The notes below the pieces were generated by a model, which saw only the letters and a list, made by a program, of their open reading frames with translations, was not told the DNA's origin and made no database searches. Positions 26,794 through 37,151 of a DNA stretch of 64,000 nt are shown here, piece by piece. How positions within the stretch are numbered: position 1 is the first letter of the stretch; every line of letters starts with the position of its first letter. Both the position numbers and the translations under genes were made by a program. This DNA comes from an uncultured Flavobacteriaceae bacterium (GTDB lineage: Bacteria; Bacteroidota; Bacteroidia; Flavobacteriales; Flavobacteriaceae): positions 1-64,000 of the forward strand of contig CAJWAA010000010.1 in NCBI GenBank assembly GCA_913020295.1, given 5' to 3'.

Positions 26794-27759
26794 TTAAACT
26801 TGACAACATTCCATAATCTGATAAGCTAGCTCCAAAGCATGGGTTCCGTTTTCAAGGGAAACAATAACAGGCTTATTGTCTTCGATGGCATCAGCAAATA
26901 CTTCCAATTCTTCCAATATAGCGTTGGAGTCATCAATTGTTGGGTTTTCGAAATAGATCTGTTTTTTTTCTCCTTCTGCATTTTCCAGAATTAGTGCAAA
27001 ATCATCTGGATTTTTGGGTGCTGTTTTCATTTTGACCACTTCCACTTTTTTCTCCAAAAAATCAACGGCGATATAGGCGTTTTTTTGAAAAAAACGCGTT
27101 TTTCGCATTTTTTTTAAGGATATCCTACTGGCAGTGAGGTTTGCCACACAACCGTTTTCAAATTCTATACGGGCGTTGGTAATATCTGGTGTAGTACTTA
27201 TTACTGCTACTCCTGAGGCGGAAACTGACTTTACCTTGCTATTTACTACACTGAGCAATACATCAATGTCGTGGATCATCAAATCCAAAACCACAGGCAC
27301 ATCAGTTCCTCTGGGGTTGAATTCTGCTAAACGATGGGATTCAATGAACTTGGGGTGGGTCACTGAACTTTTTACGGCCTTATATGCAGGGTTGAAACGC
27401 TCTACATGACCCACCTGTCCCAATACACCTTTTTGGGCGGCTAATTCAGTAATTTCTTGAGCTTCGGTAATACTATTGGCAATGGGTTTTTCGATAAAGA
27501 TATGTTTGCCCTGTTTGATTGAATGGATGGCATTTTGATAGTGGAAAATAGTAGGGGTTACAATATCTACCATATCACATGCTCGGATCAGTTCTTCTTC
27601 ACTTTCAAAAAGATGATAGCCTTTTTCCTCGGCAAGGGCTTGTGCGTTTTTTTGATCTGAGTCATAAAATCCAACCAATTCATAACGTATTGAGTCCTGA
27701 AGCAACCGCAAGTGAATTTTACCCAAATGTCCAGCACCCAAAACGCCAACTTTAATCAT
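26794..27759 (-). CDS. Gfo/Idh/MocA-family NAD(P)-dependent oxidoreductase
   Basis: 321 residues. The Rossmann motif is GVLGAGHLGKIHLRLL (residues 4-19), followed by the EKP motif in HIFIEKPIANS near 95, which supplies the catalytic lysine. The C-terminal alpha/beta domain contains DLMIHDIDVLLSVV near 175. Members oxidise or reduce sugars or related polyols, but the substrate cannot be read from sequence and the gene is isolated between yggS and the divergent pcm gene. GQVGHVERFNPAYKAV is common in the Bacteroidota version. Confidence 0.87.
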   Translation of the reverse strand: MIKVGVLGAGHLGKIHLRLLQDSIRYELVGFYDSDQKNAQALAEEKGYHLFESEEELIRACDMVDIVTPTIFHYQNAIHSIKQGKHIFIEKPIANSITEAQEITELAAQKGVLGQVGHVERFNPAYKAVKSSVTHPKFIESHRLAEFNPRGTDVPVVLDLMIHDIDVLLSVVNSKVKSVSASGVAVISTTPDITNARIEFENGCVANLTASRISLKKMRKTRFFQKNAYIAVDFLEKKVEVVKMKTAPKNPDDFALILENAEGEKKQIYFENPTIDDSNAILEELEVFADAIEDNKPVIVSLENGTHALELAYQIMECCQV

Positions 27760-27815
27760 GAGTTTTATTTTTACTCAAAAATACCATCTTTTTCTGATTT
27801 TTTTTGGGAAGTAAT

Positions 27816-27823
27816 TACATTTG
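27816..27823 (+). promoter_or_regulatory. -7 element of pcm, suggesting a leaderless mRNA
   Basis: TACATTTG matches TAnnTTTG and ends five bases before the pcm ATG (27829). With the usual 5-7 base distance to the transcription start, the mRNA would begin at or next to the start codon. The -33 region has no clean TTG. Confidence 0.45.
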
Positions 27824-27828
27824 TCTAA

Positions 27829-28473
27829 ATGATCGATTCAACTAAATATCAAGGCCAAAGAAGACGTTTGGTAAAACTGTTGAAGGAAAAAGGAATCCAA
27901 GATAAAGGGGTGCTTGACGCCATGGGGCGTGTTCCTCGTCATTGTTTTATGGATCCAGGATTAGAAGGTTATTCCTATGTCGATAAGGCCTATCCTATTG
28001 CCGCTAATCAGACCATCTCACAGCCTTATACAGTAGCTTTTCAGACCCAATTGATGGAACTCAAAAAAGGAGATTGTGTTTTGGAAATTGGAACGGGTTC
28101 GGGTTATCAAACAGCAGTGCTTTTAGCAATTGAGGGTGTCAAAGTTTATACAATTGAACGCCAATTAGAGTTATTTAAAAAAACAGCTATGTTATTTAAA
28201 AAAATGCGGTTGAATCCTAAAAAAGTTATTTTTGGGGACGGATATAAGGGATTTCCCGAAAAAGCCCCTTTTGATGCTATTATAGTAACTGCAGGCGCCC
28301 CAAAGGTACCCATACCGCTGATGGAACAGTTGGCAATTGGTGGGAGACTTGTTATACCTTTGGGGGAAGAAAAACAGATCATGACCCGTTATGTCAAAAC
28401 AGCCCAAAAAGCATTTGATCGGCAAAGTTTTGGAACATTCAAATTTGTACCACTTTTAAAAGATAAGAATTAA
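27829..28473 (+). CDS. pcm: Protein-L-isoaspartate O-methyltransferase
   Basis: Methylates isoaspartyl residues in aged proteins with SAM so that they can revert to aspartate. 214 residues. The N-terminal helix region (VLDAMGRVPRHCFMDPGLEGYSYVDKAYPI) and ANQTISQPYTVAFQTQLM contain the substrate-binding elements; VLEIGTGSGYQTAVL is SAM motif I near 87; PFDAIIVTAGAPKVP is motif II. It ends FKFVPLLKDKN. The stop shares TTAA with the convergent smpB gene. Confidence 0.94.
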   Translation: MIDSTKYQGQRRRLVKLLKEKGIQDKGVLDAMGRVPRHCFMDPGLEGYSYVDKAYPIAANQTISQPYTVAFQTQLMELKKGDCVLEIGTGSGYQTAVLLAIEGVKVYTIERQLELFKKTAMLFKKMRLNPKKVIFGDGYKGFPEKAPFDAIIVTAGAPKVPIPLMEQLAIGGRLVIPLGEEKQIMTRYVKTAQKAFDRQSFGTFKFVPLLKDKN

Positions 28474-28934
28474 GTTTTATTAAAACTTTTTTTGATTCGA
28501 TCCAAGTTCCTTTTGTTATCCCTATCCTTTAGGGTTTCTCTTTTGTCATAGAGTTTTTTTCCACGCGCCAATGAAATCAAAATTTTGGCAAAACCGTTAT
28601 CATTAATAAAGAGTTTCAAGGGTACGATGGTTAAGCCTGTGTTTCTGACCTCTTTGTTAAGTTTTTTGAGCTCTCTATTGTTGAGCAAAAGTTTTCTGCT
28701 ACCGCGAGGGCGGTGGTTAAACCTGGTGCCAAATGCATACTCTTCAACATACATATTAACAATAAATAGTTCCCCTTTTTCATTGAATTCGCAAAAACTA
28801 TCCTTAATAGAAGCCTTGCTGTTTCGTATCGATTTGATCTCAGTACCGGTTAATACAATCCCAGCGGTAAATTGATCGAGAATCTCGTATTCAAACCGCG
28901 CCCGCTTATTCTGTATGTTGATCTTTTTTTGCAC
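28470..28934 (-). CDS. smpB: SsrA-binding protein
   Basis: Partner of tmRNA in rescue of stalled ribosomes. 154 residues: NKRARFEYEILDQFTAGIVLTG at the N-terminus, GTEIKSIRNSKASIKDSF, RDNKRNLDR tail that would occupy the mRNA channel. The start is GTG at 28934. A -7 element ends four bases before it, so the transcript is probably leaderless. The tmRNA gene itself is not in the window. The four final bases overlap the pcm stop. Confidence 0.95.
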   Translation of the reverse strand: MQKKINIQNKRARFEYEILDQFTAGIVLTGTEIKSIRNSKASIKDSFCEFNEKGELFIVNMYVEEYAFGTRFNHRPRGSRKLLLNNRELKKLNKEVRNTGLTIVPLKLFINDNGFAKILISLARGKKLYDKRETLKDRDNKRNLDRIKKSFNKT

Positions 28935-28938
28935 CTTA

Positions 28939-28946
28939 CAAATTTA
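28939..28946 (-). promoter_or_regulatory. -7 element of smpB, suggesting a leaderless mRNA
   Basis: Minus strand TAAATTTG, an exact TAnnTTTG match, ends four bases before the GTG start codon at 28934. No -33 TTG is seen at 17-21 bases. Confidence 0.4.
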
Positions 28947-29054
28947 CAACTTATTCCATGATTAAGATGAGTATGTCAGTGGAGGGGTATGAAACAACAA
29001 GGAATTATTTACCACCCTTCCACATTAATTCATATTGGTAGTAAGTGCAGGTTA

Positions 29055-31643
29055 TCATGCGGGTTTTCTAAAAACGATTTCCCCATCAAAATAATCCACC
29101 AAAATAGGTTTGGTATTATCTATTTTTCCTGCTAAAAGCGCTTTACTCATCGCATTGAGCACTTTTTTCTGCATGACTCTTTTAACTGGTCTACCTCCAT
29201 ATTCAGGCTCAAAGCCCAATTCGGCCAATGCAGAGATGGCGTGGTCAGATGCCGAGATATTAAGCTCTTTTTGTTTGAGTCCTTCTGCCAAAATTTTGAA
29301 TTGTAAACGTACAATTGATTCAATTTCTTTGGCAGTGAGAGGTGAAAACATGATAATTTCGTCGATTCGATTTATAAATTCTGGTCTTACAGTAACTTTG
29401 AGTAATTCCAAGACATCCTCTTTGGCCTTTTCTTGGGCAAGATCAAAATCGGTGATCCTCTCGAAAGTAGATTTGATTTCGTGACTTCCAAGGTTTGTGG
29501 TCATGATAATAATCGTATTTTTAAAATCTGCAGTTCTACCTTTACTATCTGTCAATCTACCCTCGTCCAAAACTTGTAACAACACATTGAAGATGTCAGG
29601 ATGGGCCTTTTCTATTTCATCAATAAGCACTACCGAATACGGTTTACGCCTAACAGCTTCGGTGAGTTGTCCCCCTTCATCATAACCGATATAACCTGGT
29701 GGGGCACCCAGTAGACGGCTTACCGAATGCTGTTCTTGATATTCGCTCATATCGATGCGGGTGATGTTGTTCTCGTCATCAAAAAGAATTTCGGCGAGTG
29801 CTTTAGCAAGTTCTGTTTTCCCTACACCTGTGGTTCCAAAAAAAAGAAAACTTCCAATGGGGCGGTTTTGATCTTTCAATCCTGCCCGGCTTCGTCGAAT
29901 GGCATCTGAAACGGCTTCAACGGCAGTTTCTTGGCCCACCATGCGTTTATGTATCTCTTTTTCGAGATTTAGCAGCCGTTCTTTTTCAGATTGTAACATT
30001 TTGTTGGTGGGTATGCCCGTCCATTTTGACACTACTTCGGCGATGTCATCATAGTTGACCTCCTCTTTAATTAGTTTTTCACTCTCTTGGTATTCCAAAA
30101 ATTTGCTGTGTAATTGATCTAACCTTTCTTGGTAAGTTTTTATCTTTCCATAGCGTATTTCGGCAACGGTAGCATAATCACCTTCTCTCTCTGCACGGTC
30201 GGCTTGCATTTTAAAGTTTTCGATATCTTGTTTAACCTGTTGGATCTTATCCACCCTTTCCTTCTCTTCACTCCACCTGGCAAAAAGGGTGTTACGCTCT
30301 TCTTTGAGATTGGACAGCTCTTCAGTCAGCTTGTCCACCTTTTGTTTATCTTTTTCGCGTTTGATGGCTACGATTTCAATTTCTATCTGTCTAATTTTAC
30401 GATCCAGTGTATCGAGTTCCTCAGGTTTTGAATTCATTTCCATCCTCAGTTTAGAGGCGGCTTCGTCCATGAGATCGATGGCTTTATCAGGCAGGAAGCG
30501 GTTAGAGATATAACGATCCGAGAGCATCACCGAAGCAATAATAGCCTCGTCTTTGATTCGCACTTTGTGATGGGCCTCGTATTTTTCTTTAATTCCACGT
30601 AAAATAGAGATTGCACTTTCAGTATCGGGTTCTTCAACAAGGACATTTTGGAAACGCCTTTCCAAAGCTTTGTCTTTTTCAAAATATTTTTGGTATTCGT
30701 CCAGTGTTGTAGCTCCAATAGCTCTGAGTTCACCCCTTGCCAGGGCGGGTTTTAGTATGTTAGCCGCATCCATTGCACCCTCTCCGCCACCTGCACCGAC
30801 AAGCGTATGAATTTCATCGATAAACAAGAGAATGTCTCCGTTGCTGTTTACTACTTCCTTGATAACGTTCTTAAGTCGTTCTTCAAACTCACCTTTGTAC
30901 TTAGCGCCTGCAATGAGCGCACCCATATCGAGGGCAAAAATTTCTTTTTCTTTGAGATTTTCTGGCACGTCACCGTCAATAATACGGTGGGCCAGTCCCT
31001 CAGCAATTGCTGTTTTTCCTGTTCCTGGTTCTCCTACCAGTATGGGGTTATTTTTTGTTCTTCGAGAGATGATCTGAAGCAAACGACGGATTTCTTCATC
31101 CCTACCGATCACAGGATCGAGTTTTCCGTTTTGGGCCAATCGATTGAGGTTTTTGGAGTATTTTTCTAAGGCATTATACTGATCCTCTGCCGAAGCGGAA
31201 GTTATTTTCTCTCCTTTTTGAAGCTGGTTTAGGGATTCCTCCAGGCTCTTTTGAGTAATGCCTTGGTCTTTTAGAATTTTACTGATGTTACCTCTACTAT
31301 CAAAAAGAGCCATCAAGAGGTGTTGAGTAGCTACAAACTCATCTTTAGAGGCTTTAGAAATATTGATGGCTTTAATAAGCGTTTTCGAGGTATTAGGGGA
31401 CAGTACAATATTTCCTCCTGTAACTTTAGGTAGGCTATCAACTTCGCTTTCTGTCAATTTTTTTATAAGAGAAAAATTGACCTGAAGTTTTTTAAAGATA
31501 AAAGGCAATACATTGTCATCTACCTCCAATAATGCTTTGAATAAATGTTCGTTTTCGATTTGTTGGTGTCCCATTTCCTGGGTCAATTGTTGAGCAGCCT
31601 GGACGACCTCCTGCGATTTTAGGGTAAAATTTTTTAGATTCAT
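29055..31643 (-). CDS. clpB: ATP-dependent disaggregase ClpB
   Basis: 862 residues from [12 protein letters not shown]; the frame also contains an ATG eight codons earlier, but this start matches the family. Order: Clp_N double repeat (1-145), first AAA domain with Walker [16 protein letters not shown] near 205 and [10 protein letters not shown], middle coiled-coil M domain (about 400-520; [20 protein letters not shown]), second AAA domain with [15 protein letters not shown] near 605, and a C-terminal domain ending with EIVFRKPA. Works with DnaK to resolubilise aggregated proteins. Monocistronic; I see no recognisable heat-shock promoter. Confidence 0.96.
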   Translation of the reverse strand: MNLKNFTLKSQEVVQAAQQLTQEMGHQQIENEHLFKALLEVDDNVLPFIFKKLQVNFSLIKKLTESEVDSLPKVTGGNIVLSPNTSKTLIKAINISKASKDEFVATQHLLMALFDSRGNISKILKDQGITQKSLEESLNQLQKGEKITSASAEDQYNALEKYSKNLNRLAQNGKLDPVIGRDEEIRRLLQIISRRTKNNPILVGEPGTGKTAIAEGLAHRIIDGDVPENLKEKEIFALDMGALIAGAKYKGEFEERLKNVIKEVVNSNGDILLFIDEIHTLVGAGGGEGAMDAANILKPALARGELRAIGATTLDEYQKYFEKDKALERRFQNVLVEEPDTESAISILRGIKEKYEAHHKVRIKDEAIIASVMLSDRYISNRFLPDKAIDLMDEAASKLRMEMNSKPEELDTLDRKIRQIEIEIVAIKREKDKQKVDKLTEELSNLKEERNTLFARWSEEKERVDKIQQVKQDIENFKMQADRAEREGDYATVAEIRYGKIKTYQERLDQLHSKFLEYQESEKLIKEEVNYDDIAEVVSKWTGIPTNKMLQSEKERLLNLEKEIHKRMVGQETAVEAVSDAIRRSRAGLKDQNRPIGSFLFFGTTGVGKTELAKALAEILFDDENNITRIDMSEYQEQHSVSRLLGAPPGYIGYDEGGQLTEAVRRKPYSVVLIDEIEKAHPDIFNVLLQVLDEGRLTDSKGRTADFKNTIIIMTTNLGSHEIKSTFERITDFDLAQEKAKEDVLELLKVTVRPEFINRIDEIIMFSPLTAKEIESIVRLQFKILAEGLKQKELNISASDHAISALAELGFEPEYGGRPVKRVMQKKVLNAMSKALLAGKIDNTKPILVDYFDGEIVFRKPA

Positions 31644-31732
31644 GGCTTTTTTTTTAAAAATTATCAAGTTTTATTCCAGCCTAAAATTTATGTCGATTTG
31701 TCTGTTTAAGGACTATAAAACTGACATACTGT

Positions 31733-33241
31733 CTATTTTTTGCTTTCGTTTTCGGCTAGCAACCAGACCGCATTGAGTCCATTGATAATGTCAGAAGCTA
31801 ACATAAAAGGAGAGGATATAGATTTAGCTTGAAGATCGGCTGCACGGCCATGAGCAAAGACCCCAAGTAGTGCCGCTGATTTGGGGGTATAGCCTTTTGC
31901 AAGCAGTCCACCTATAATGCCCGTCAGCACGTCACCACTTCCTGGAGTTGCCATGGCCGGATTACCACTGCTATTGAACCAAATGTTCCCATCAGGTAAG
32001 GCGATGGCAGTATGTGCACCTTTTAAAACACATATGAGTTGGTGATTTTTTGAAAAATTACTGAGTCGTTCCATTTTATCTCGATCGTTTTTCCATGATC
32101 CAACAAGCCTCTCAAATTCTTTGGGGTGGGGAGTAAGAATTGAATTTTTTGGGAGATGTGTTTTTAATTCGGGATGTGCAGCAATCAGATTGATGGCATC
32201 CGCATCGATGACCACTTGAGCTTTACAAGAAATCAGCACAGATTGCAAATAATTTTTGGTCTCTGTTGCTGTTCCTACACCGGGTCCCATCGAAATGGTC
32301 TTGTAATTTAATCCATAATACCCTGATATTGCATTAACACCACTGTTCAACTCAATCATAGCCTCAGGTATGGTAGTTTGTAAGATATCAATTCCGCAAC
32401 GCGGAGTGAGCACAGATAATTTTCCGGTTCCTGTTCTGAGTGCTGCTTGCGCGGCTAACACTGCGGCTCCCATTTTACCGCTACTTCCTGCAATCAATAA
32501 CAGGTGTCCATTATTCCCCTTGTGATCAAATTTTTTAGGGGTTTTAAAAAAGCTTTCTGCTATTTTTGGAGTAAGATAATGATAGGGTGTTTTGACCTTT
32601 TCCAAATAAGAGGGTAAAAGACCAATATCTAACAGATGAAAATGACCTGATTTCTCGCCGTATTCGGGCAAAAGGAATGACAATTTTGGCATTTGAAAAC
32701 TTAGGGTGTGCTTGGCCTGAACAATGCTATCGGGGGGATTGCTTGTATTGAAATCCGAAAATAGCCCGGATGGTATGTCAATGGACAATACGACATTTGG
32801 CATTGCATTTAGGGCTTGAATGATTTTTTTTAATGTTCCTTTTACAGGTCGATTGAGTCCCGTGCCTAACAAGGCATCAATTATAATATCATTCTTTTGG
32901 ATGATTGAAAAGGATTCAAGGCTTAATGCATTGATTTTTTTGTTGCCAATTTTCAATTTGTTTCGGACATAATCATCAGTAGGTTTGTTCCCCAATGAAT
33001 ATTCAAATAGGGTACAGGAATATTTTTTTTTGCAAAGCATTCTATAAAGTGCCAGTCCATCCCCTCCATTGTTTCCGGTGCCACACAATAGGCTGAACTT
33101 CTGATCGGTATTATAATTTTGGCAAATCCATTTAAAACAAGCTTTTGCGGACCTTTCCATCAACTCTATAGAGGTGACAGGCTCCATTAGTATGGTTTGG
33201 CGATCTGCCTCTTGAATTTGGGATTTTTGTAAGATTTTCAT
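31733..33241 (-). CDS. nnrD: Bifunctional NAD(P)HX epimerase / ADP-dependent NAD(P)HX dehydratase
   Basis: Repairs hydrated NADH and NADPH. 502 residues. The N-terminal epimerase half (about 1-215) has CGTGNNGGDGLALYRML and IIDALLGTGLNRPV. The C-terminal dehydratase half, of ribokinase-like fold, has LIAGSSGKMGAAVLAA, SMGPGVGTATE, LTPHPKEFERL and the catalytic GSGDVLTGIIGGLLAKG. ATG at 33241 is preferred to the TTG one codon before. Divergent from glyA. Confidence 0.94.
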   Translation of the reverse strand: MKILQKSQIQEADRQTILMEPVTSIELMERSAKACFKWICQNYNTDQKFSLLCGTGNNGGDGLALYRMLCKKKYSCTLFEYSLGNKPTDDYVRNKLKIGNKKINALSLESFSIIQKNDIIIDALLGTGLNRPVKGTLKKIIQALNAMPNVVLSIDIPSGLFSDFNTSNPPDSIVQAKHTLSFQMPKLSFLLPEYGEKSGHFHLLDIGLLPSYLEKVKTPYHYLTPKIAESFFKTPKKFDHKGNNGHLLLIAGSSGKMGAAVLAAQAALRTGTGKLSVLTPRCGIDILQTTIPEAMIELNSGVNAISGYYGLNYKTISMGPGVGTATETKNYLQSVLISCKAQVVIDADAINLIAAHPELKTHLPKNSILTPHPKEFERLVGSWKNDRDKMERLSNFSKNHQLICVLKGAHTAIALPDGNIWFNSSGNPAMATPGSGDVLTGIIGGLLAKGYTPKSAALLGVFAHGRAADLQAKSISSPFMLASDIINGLNAVWLLAENESKK

Positions 33242-33389
33242 CAATTTTAAAAATTTGATAAGTTGTAAATATTTTATTACTAGTAACTGTTTTTAATTAC
33301 CTGTTTATCAAAATATTATATTTCAACAGTTTGATTTTATTATAAAATGTTCAAAATATTTCAATTTTAATTTAATAATAAATTATTAA

Positions 33390-33413
33390 GGTTTTATTAA
33401 AACCGTATTTTTG
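33390..33413 (+). promoter_or_regulatory. Candidate glyA promoter core with adjoining palindrome
   Basis: TATTTTTG (33406-33413) is an exact -7 match about 18 bases before the glyA ATG. Immediately upstream, GGTTTTATTAAAACC (33390-33404) is a perfect inverted repeat of seven bases around one central base, placed between where the -33 and -7 elements would be. That is a position where a bound repressor would block transcription. No -33 TTG is visible. Confidence 0.4.
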
Positions 33414-33430
33414 TTATTCAATTTAAGGGA

Positions 33431-34711
33431 ATGATGACAGCACGAGACACCACCATTTTTGATTTGATCGACTCAGAAGAAAAACGACAGTTAAATGGCA
33501 TTGAATTGATCGCCTCTGAGAATTTTACCAGCCCAGCCGTTATGCAGGCTACAGGATCTATATTGACCAATAAATATGCAGAAGGTTACCCAGGCAAACG
33601 CTATTATGGTGGATGTGAGGTGGTTGATCAAATCGAACAGATTGCGATAGATCGCGCCAAGGCATTGTTTGGCGCAGTATACGCCAACGTTCAGCCCCAT
33701 TCGGGTTCACAAGCAAATACAGCGGTATTTCATGCTTTTTTAAAGCCAGGAGACAAAATATTGGGGTTTGATCTATCTCATGGTGGACATTTGACCCATG
33801 GATCTCCGGTTAATTTTTCCGGTCGTTTATATGAAGCCCATTTCTATGGAGTTCAAAAAGAGAGTGGGAGATTGGATTACAACAATATTTTAGCTATCGC
33901 CAAAGATGTTGAGCCTCAAATGATCATTGCTGGTGCTTCGGCCTATTCTCGAGATATTGATTTTGAAAGGTTTCGTTCCATAGCCGATGAGGTTGGCGCT
34001 TTTTTATTGGCTGACATTTCACATCCCTCTGGAATGATAGCCACTGGATTACTTTCTAATCCAATTCCATATTGTCATGTAGTGACCACTACTACACATA
34101 AGACACTCAGAGGCCCCAGAGGAGGACTGATTTTAATGGGTGAGGATTTTGACAATCCCTTCGGCATTGTACTGAAAGATGGTACTTTACGGAAAATGTC
34201 ACATTTGTTAGATATGGCCGTTTTTCCTGGTAATCAGGGTGGACCATTAGAGCATGTAGTGGCCGCTAAAGCCATTGCCTTTGGAGAAGCACTAAAACCA
34301 GAATTTAAAGCTTATATGAAACAGGTTAAAAAAAATGCTAATGCCATGGCCAAAGCCTTTCTGAGTAAAGATTATCATTTGATCTCTGGGGGAACAGATA
34401 ACCATATGATGTTGATCGATTTGCGAAATAAAAATATAACAGGTAAAGCGGCTGAGCAGGCTCTAGTCAGGGCAGAAATAACCGCTAATAAAAATATGGT
34501 TCCTTTTGATGATAAATCACCATTTGTCACCTCAGGTATACGTTTTGGCACTGCTGCAATTACCACTCGTGGACTTAAAGAGAATGATATGGAAACGGTT
34601 GTAGATTTAATCGATCGCGTGATCTCTGATCCAGAGAATGTTAACAATATTTCAGCAATTGCCAAAGAAGTCAAGGAATTGATGATGAACAGACCATTGT
34701 TCAAAGCCTAA
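33431..34711 (+). CDS. glyA: Serine hydroxymethyltransferase
   Basis: Interconverts serine and glycine with tetrahydrofolate, the main source of one-carbon units. 426 residues, fold type I PLP enzyme. [35 protein letters not shown], the PLP lysine in [17 protein letters not shown] near 226, and [18 protein letters not shown] near 357 are diagnostic. Two ATG codons in tandem (33431, 33434) could serve as the start. Monocistronic, with a palindrome overlapping its promoter region. Confidence 0.96.
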   Translation: MMTARDTTIFDLIDSEEKRQLNGIELIASENFTSPAVMQATGSILTNKYAEGYPGKRYYGGCEVVDQIEQIAIDRAKALFGAVYANVQPHSGSQANTAVFHAFLKPGDKILGFDLSHGGHLTHGSPVNFSGRLYEAHFYGVQKESGRLDYNNILAIAKDVEPQMIIAGASAYSRDIDFERFRSIADEVGAFLLADISHPSGMIATGLLSNPIPYCHVVTTTTHKTLRGPRGGLILMGEDFDNPFGIVLKDGTLRKMSHLLDMAVFPGNQGGPLEHVVAAKAIAFGEALKPEFKAYMKQVKKNANAMAKAFLSKDYHLISGGTDNHMMLIDLRNKNITGKAAEQALVRAEITANKNMVPFDDKSPFVTSGIRFGTAAITTRGLKENDMETVVDLIDRVISDPENVNNISAIAKEVKELMMNRPLFKA

Positions 34712-34826
34712 CCCCAATATTGGCAAATACATTAGATTTTTTCAAGGGTCGTAAAGGTTTAGGATATTTCACTGTAATTTTTTTATTAATTTTAGTAAAA
34801 TAAACTGAATTTATTAAGCCAATTTA

Positions 34827-37148
34827 GTGAGAACATATTTACTTTATTTTATTGGATCTTTTTTACTGGCATTAGGAATTAAAGCTATATACAGTTACCG
34901 TCCCCAAACTGAAATTTCAGCAGTGCTTGGCTCAGATGATCCACAGACTTCCTTAGCTAAAATCCCAGAGAATATCAGTTACAATTTTGACGTGAAACCG
35001 ATTCTATCCGATAAGTGTTACACCTGCCACGGCCCAGACCCCAAGTCAGTTAAAGCTAATTTAAGACTAGATATCAGTGATCATTGGTACAGAACAAGTG
35101 ATGCAAATCCAAATAAGCAGATTATTTTTTCAGGAAAGGTTTCCAATAGTGAGTTGGTTGATAGAATACGATCCACAAAAGCTTCCCACCAAATGCCTCC
35201 CCCTGAAACCAATTTGTTTTTGACCGAGAGGGAGAAACAAATCATTGAAAAATGGATTGAACAAGGAGCCAAATGGGAAACCCACTGGGCTTATATACCT
35301 CCTGTAAAAAATGATCCTCCACCAGGAAATTTTGATGCCCAAAGTACCAGCATCATTGATCGTTTTGTCATCAAACAAATGGTTAAAAAGGGATTGAAGC
35401 CTGCACCTAAGGCTCCTAAAGAGATTTTGCTTCGACGCTTGTATTTTGATCTTACGGGGCTTCCACCATCAATTAGTGAAATTGATAATTTTCTTAATGA
35501 CTTTTCTGAGGATGCATACGAAGATGTAGTGGATCGCTTGCTGCTATCCCCTTCCTATGGAGAGCGAATGGCATCAATATGGATGGACATTTCCCGATAC
35601 GCTGATACCAATGGTTATCAAGATGATACTGAAAGAACAATGTGGCCATGGCGTGATTGGGTGATTCATGCATATAATAAAAATCTCCCCTATGATAAAT
35701 TTATTACCTGGCAACTGGCAGGTGATTTGATTCCTAGTGCAACCAAAGAACAAATATTAGCCACTGGATTTAATCGTAACCATATGATCACCCAAGAGGG
35801 AGGAGTGATTGAGGAAGAATACCGTGTTGAGTATGTTGCAGATCGAGTCGTGACCACATCAAAATCATTAATGGGATTAACAATGGAGTGTGCACGTTGT
35901 CATGACCACAAATACGATGAGTTAACCCAAAAAGATTTTTTTAATTTATTTGACTTTTTCAACCAAATTGACGAAGAAGGTAGAATATCTTACCAAAATA
36001 AAGCACCTAGACCAAAATTGAAACTCGATCTAAATACAGTAAAAGAAGAACTTTCTTTTATCAAAATGCCAGATAGCATACCTGAGTTGGAGGTTATGGT
36101 TATGGAAGAGGTAAGAAATTTAAGAAAAACCTATATCCTGAATCGTGGTGCTTATGATTCTCCAACAGAGCATAAAGTTGAAGGGGGAATGCCAAGTAAC
36201 ATATTGAACTTCGAGGTTAATTTGCCTAAAAATAGATTAGGGCTTTCAAAGTGGCTTTTTGATCCAAAAAATCCCTTAACATCTAGGGTAGCTGTAAATA
36301 ATCTATGGCATCAATTTTTTGGCATGGGTATCGTGGCAACACCCTCCGATTTTGGAAATCAAGGTTCACTCCCTACTCATCCCGAATTATTGGATTGGTT
36401 GGCTGTTACTTTTGTAGAAGAAGGTTGGGATATTAAAAAGATGATCAAAAGAATAGTCATGTCTAACACCTATCAGCAATCAAGTAAATTTAATGTCTCA
36501 CAATTGAATATTGATCCTAAAAACCAATATTTATCTGTATTTCCAAGGCAAAAACTAACCGCGGAGATGATCAGAGATAACGTATTGGTGAGCAGTGGCT
36601 TGTTTGTTAACAAAATTGGAGGTCCCAGTGTTAAGCCATATCAGCCACCGGGCTTATGGGATGAAATGACTGGAGGAAGTACCTCTAATTCACTCAAAAG
36701 ATACGTCATGTCAACCGACGGTAATCAGTATCGAAGAAGTCTCTATACTTATTGGAAAAGAACGGTTCCTCCCCCGGGGATGATTACTTTTGATGCATCT
36801 ACCAGAGACTATTGTACTGTGGAGAGACAGAAAACCAGTACGCCATTACAATCCCTTATATTACTGAATGATCCACAGGTTCAAAATGCCGCTGAAGCGA
36901 TTGCCTCCCTTGTTCTGAATAGTGAAATCAAAAAAAATAAAGAACGCATAATTGAAATTCATCGTCGTATTACGGGAAGGACACCCACAAAAAAAACTCT
37001 ATCTCAAATGATTGACTATTTGGATACGGTAGGGGAGTTGCATTCTGAAAAAATGGGGGAATATAATAGCATGGACTTGGAATTTAAAAGTTTTACCTCA
37101 TTGGCGCTTATGATTTATAATTTGGATGAAACCACCCAAAAGAGTTAA
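34827..37148 (+). CDS. Planctomycete-type cytochrome / DUF1549 / DUF1553 secreted protein
   Basis: 773 residues from a GTG start. An N-terminal helix (LLYFIGSFLLALGIKAI) acts as signal or anchor. Residues of about 52-145 are a PSCyt1 domain with one c-type heme motif (Cys64-x2-Cys67-His68) followed by HGPDPKSVKANLRLD. Residues 180-400 are DUF1549 (PSCyt2; RLYFDLTGLPPS, a second CxxCH at 355-359 in CARCHDHKYD). Residues 480-760 are DUF1553 (PSD1; NPLTSRVAVNNLWHQFFG, RQKLTAEMIRDNVL). Function of these domains is unknown; they are abundant in Planctomycetes and Verrucomicrobia. First gene of a four-gene operon with DUF1501 and a polysaccharide lyase. Compact for the family. Confidence 0.9.
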   Translation: MRTYLLYFIGSFLLALGIKAIYSYRPQTEISAVLGSDDPQTSLAKIPENISYNFDVKPILSDKCYTCHGPDPKSVKANLRLDISDHWYRTSDANPNKQIIFSGKVSNSELVDRIRSTKASHQMPPPETNLFLTEREKQIIEKWIEQGAKWETHWAYIPPVKNDPPPGNFDAQSTSIIDRFVIKQMVKKGLKPAPKAPKEILLRRLYFDLTGLPPSISEIDNFLNDFSEDAYEDVVDRLLLSPSYGERMASIWMDISRYADTNGYQDDTERTMWPWRDWVIHAYNKNLPYDKFITWQLAGDLIPSATKEQILATGFNRNHMITQEGGVIEEEYRVEYVADRVVTTSKSLMGLTMECARCHDHKYDELTQKDFFNLFDFFNQIDEEGRISYQNKAPRPKLKLDLNTVKEELSFIKMPDSIPELEVMVMEEVRNLRKTYILNRGAYDSPTEHKVEGGMPSNILNFEVNLPKNRLGLSKWLFDPKNPLTSRVAVNNLWHQFFGMGIVATPSDFGNQGSLPTHPELLDWLAVTFVEEGWDIKKMIKRIVMSNTYQQSSKFNVSQLNIDPKNQYLSVFPRQKLTAEMIRDNVLVSSGLFVNKIGGPSVKPYQPPGLWDEMTGGSTSNSLKRYVMSTDGNQYRRSLYTYWKRTVPPPGMITFDASTRDYCTVERQKTSTPLQSLILLNDPQVQNAAEAIASLVLNSEIKKNKERIIEIHRRITGRTPTKKTLSQMIDYLDTVGELHSEKMGEYNSMDLEFKSFTSLALMIYNLDETTQKS

Positions 37149-37151
37149 TAG

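Noticed and set aside
33245-33430. Riboswitch upstream of glyA
   Set aside because: No conserved glycine, SAM or THF riboswitch core is visible; only an AT-rich region with a small palindrome.
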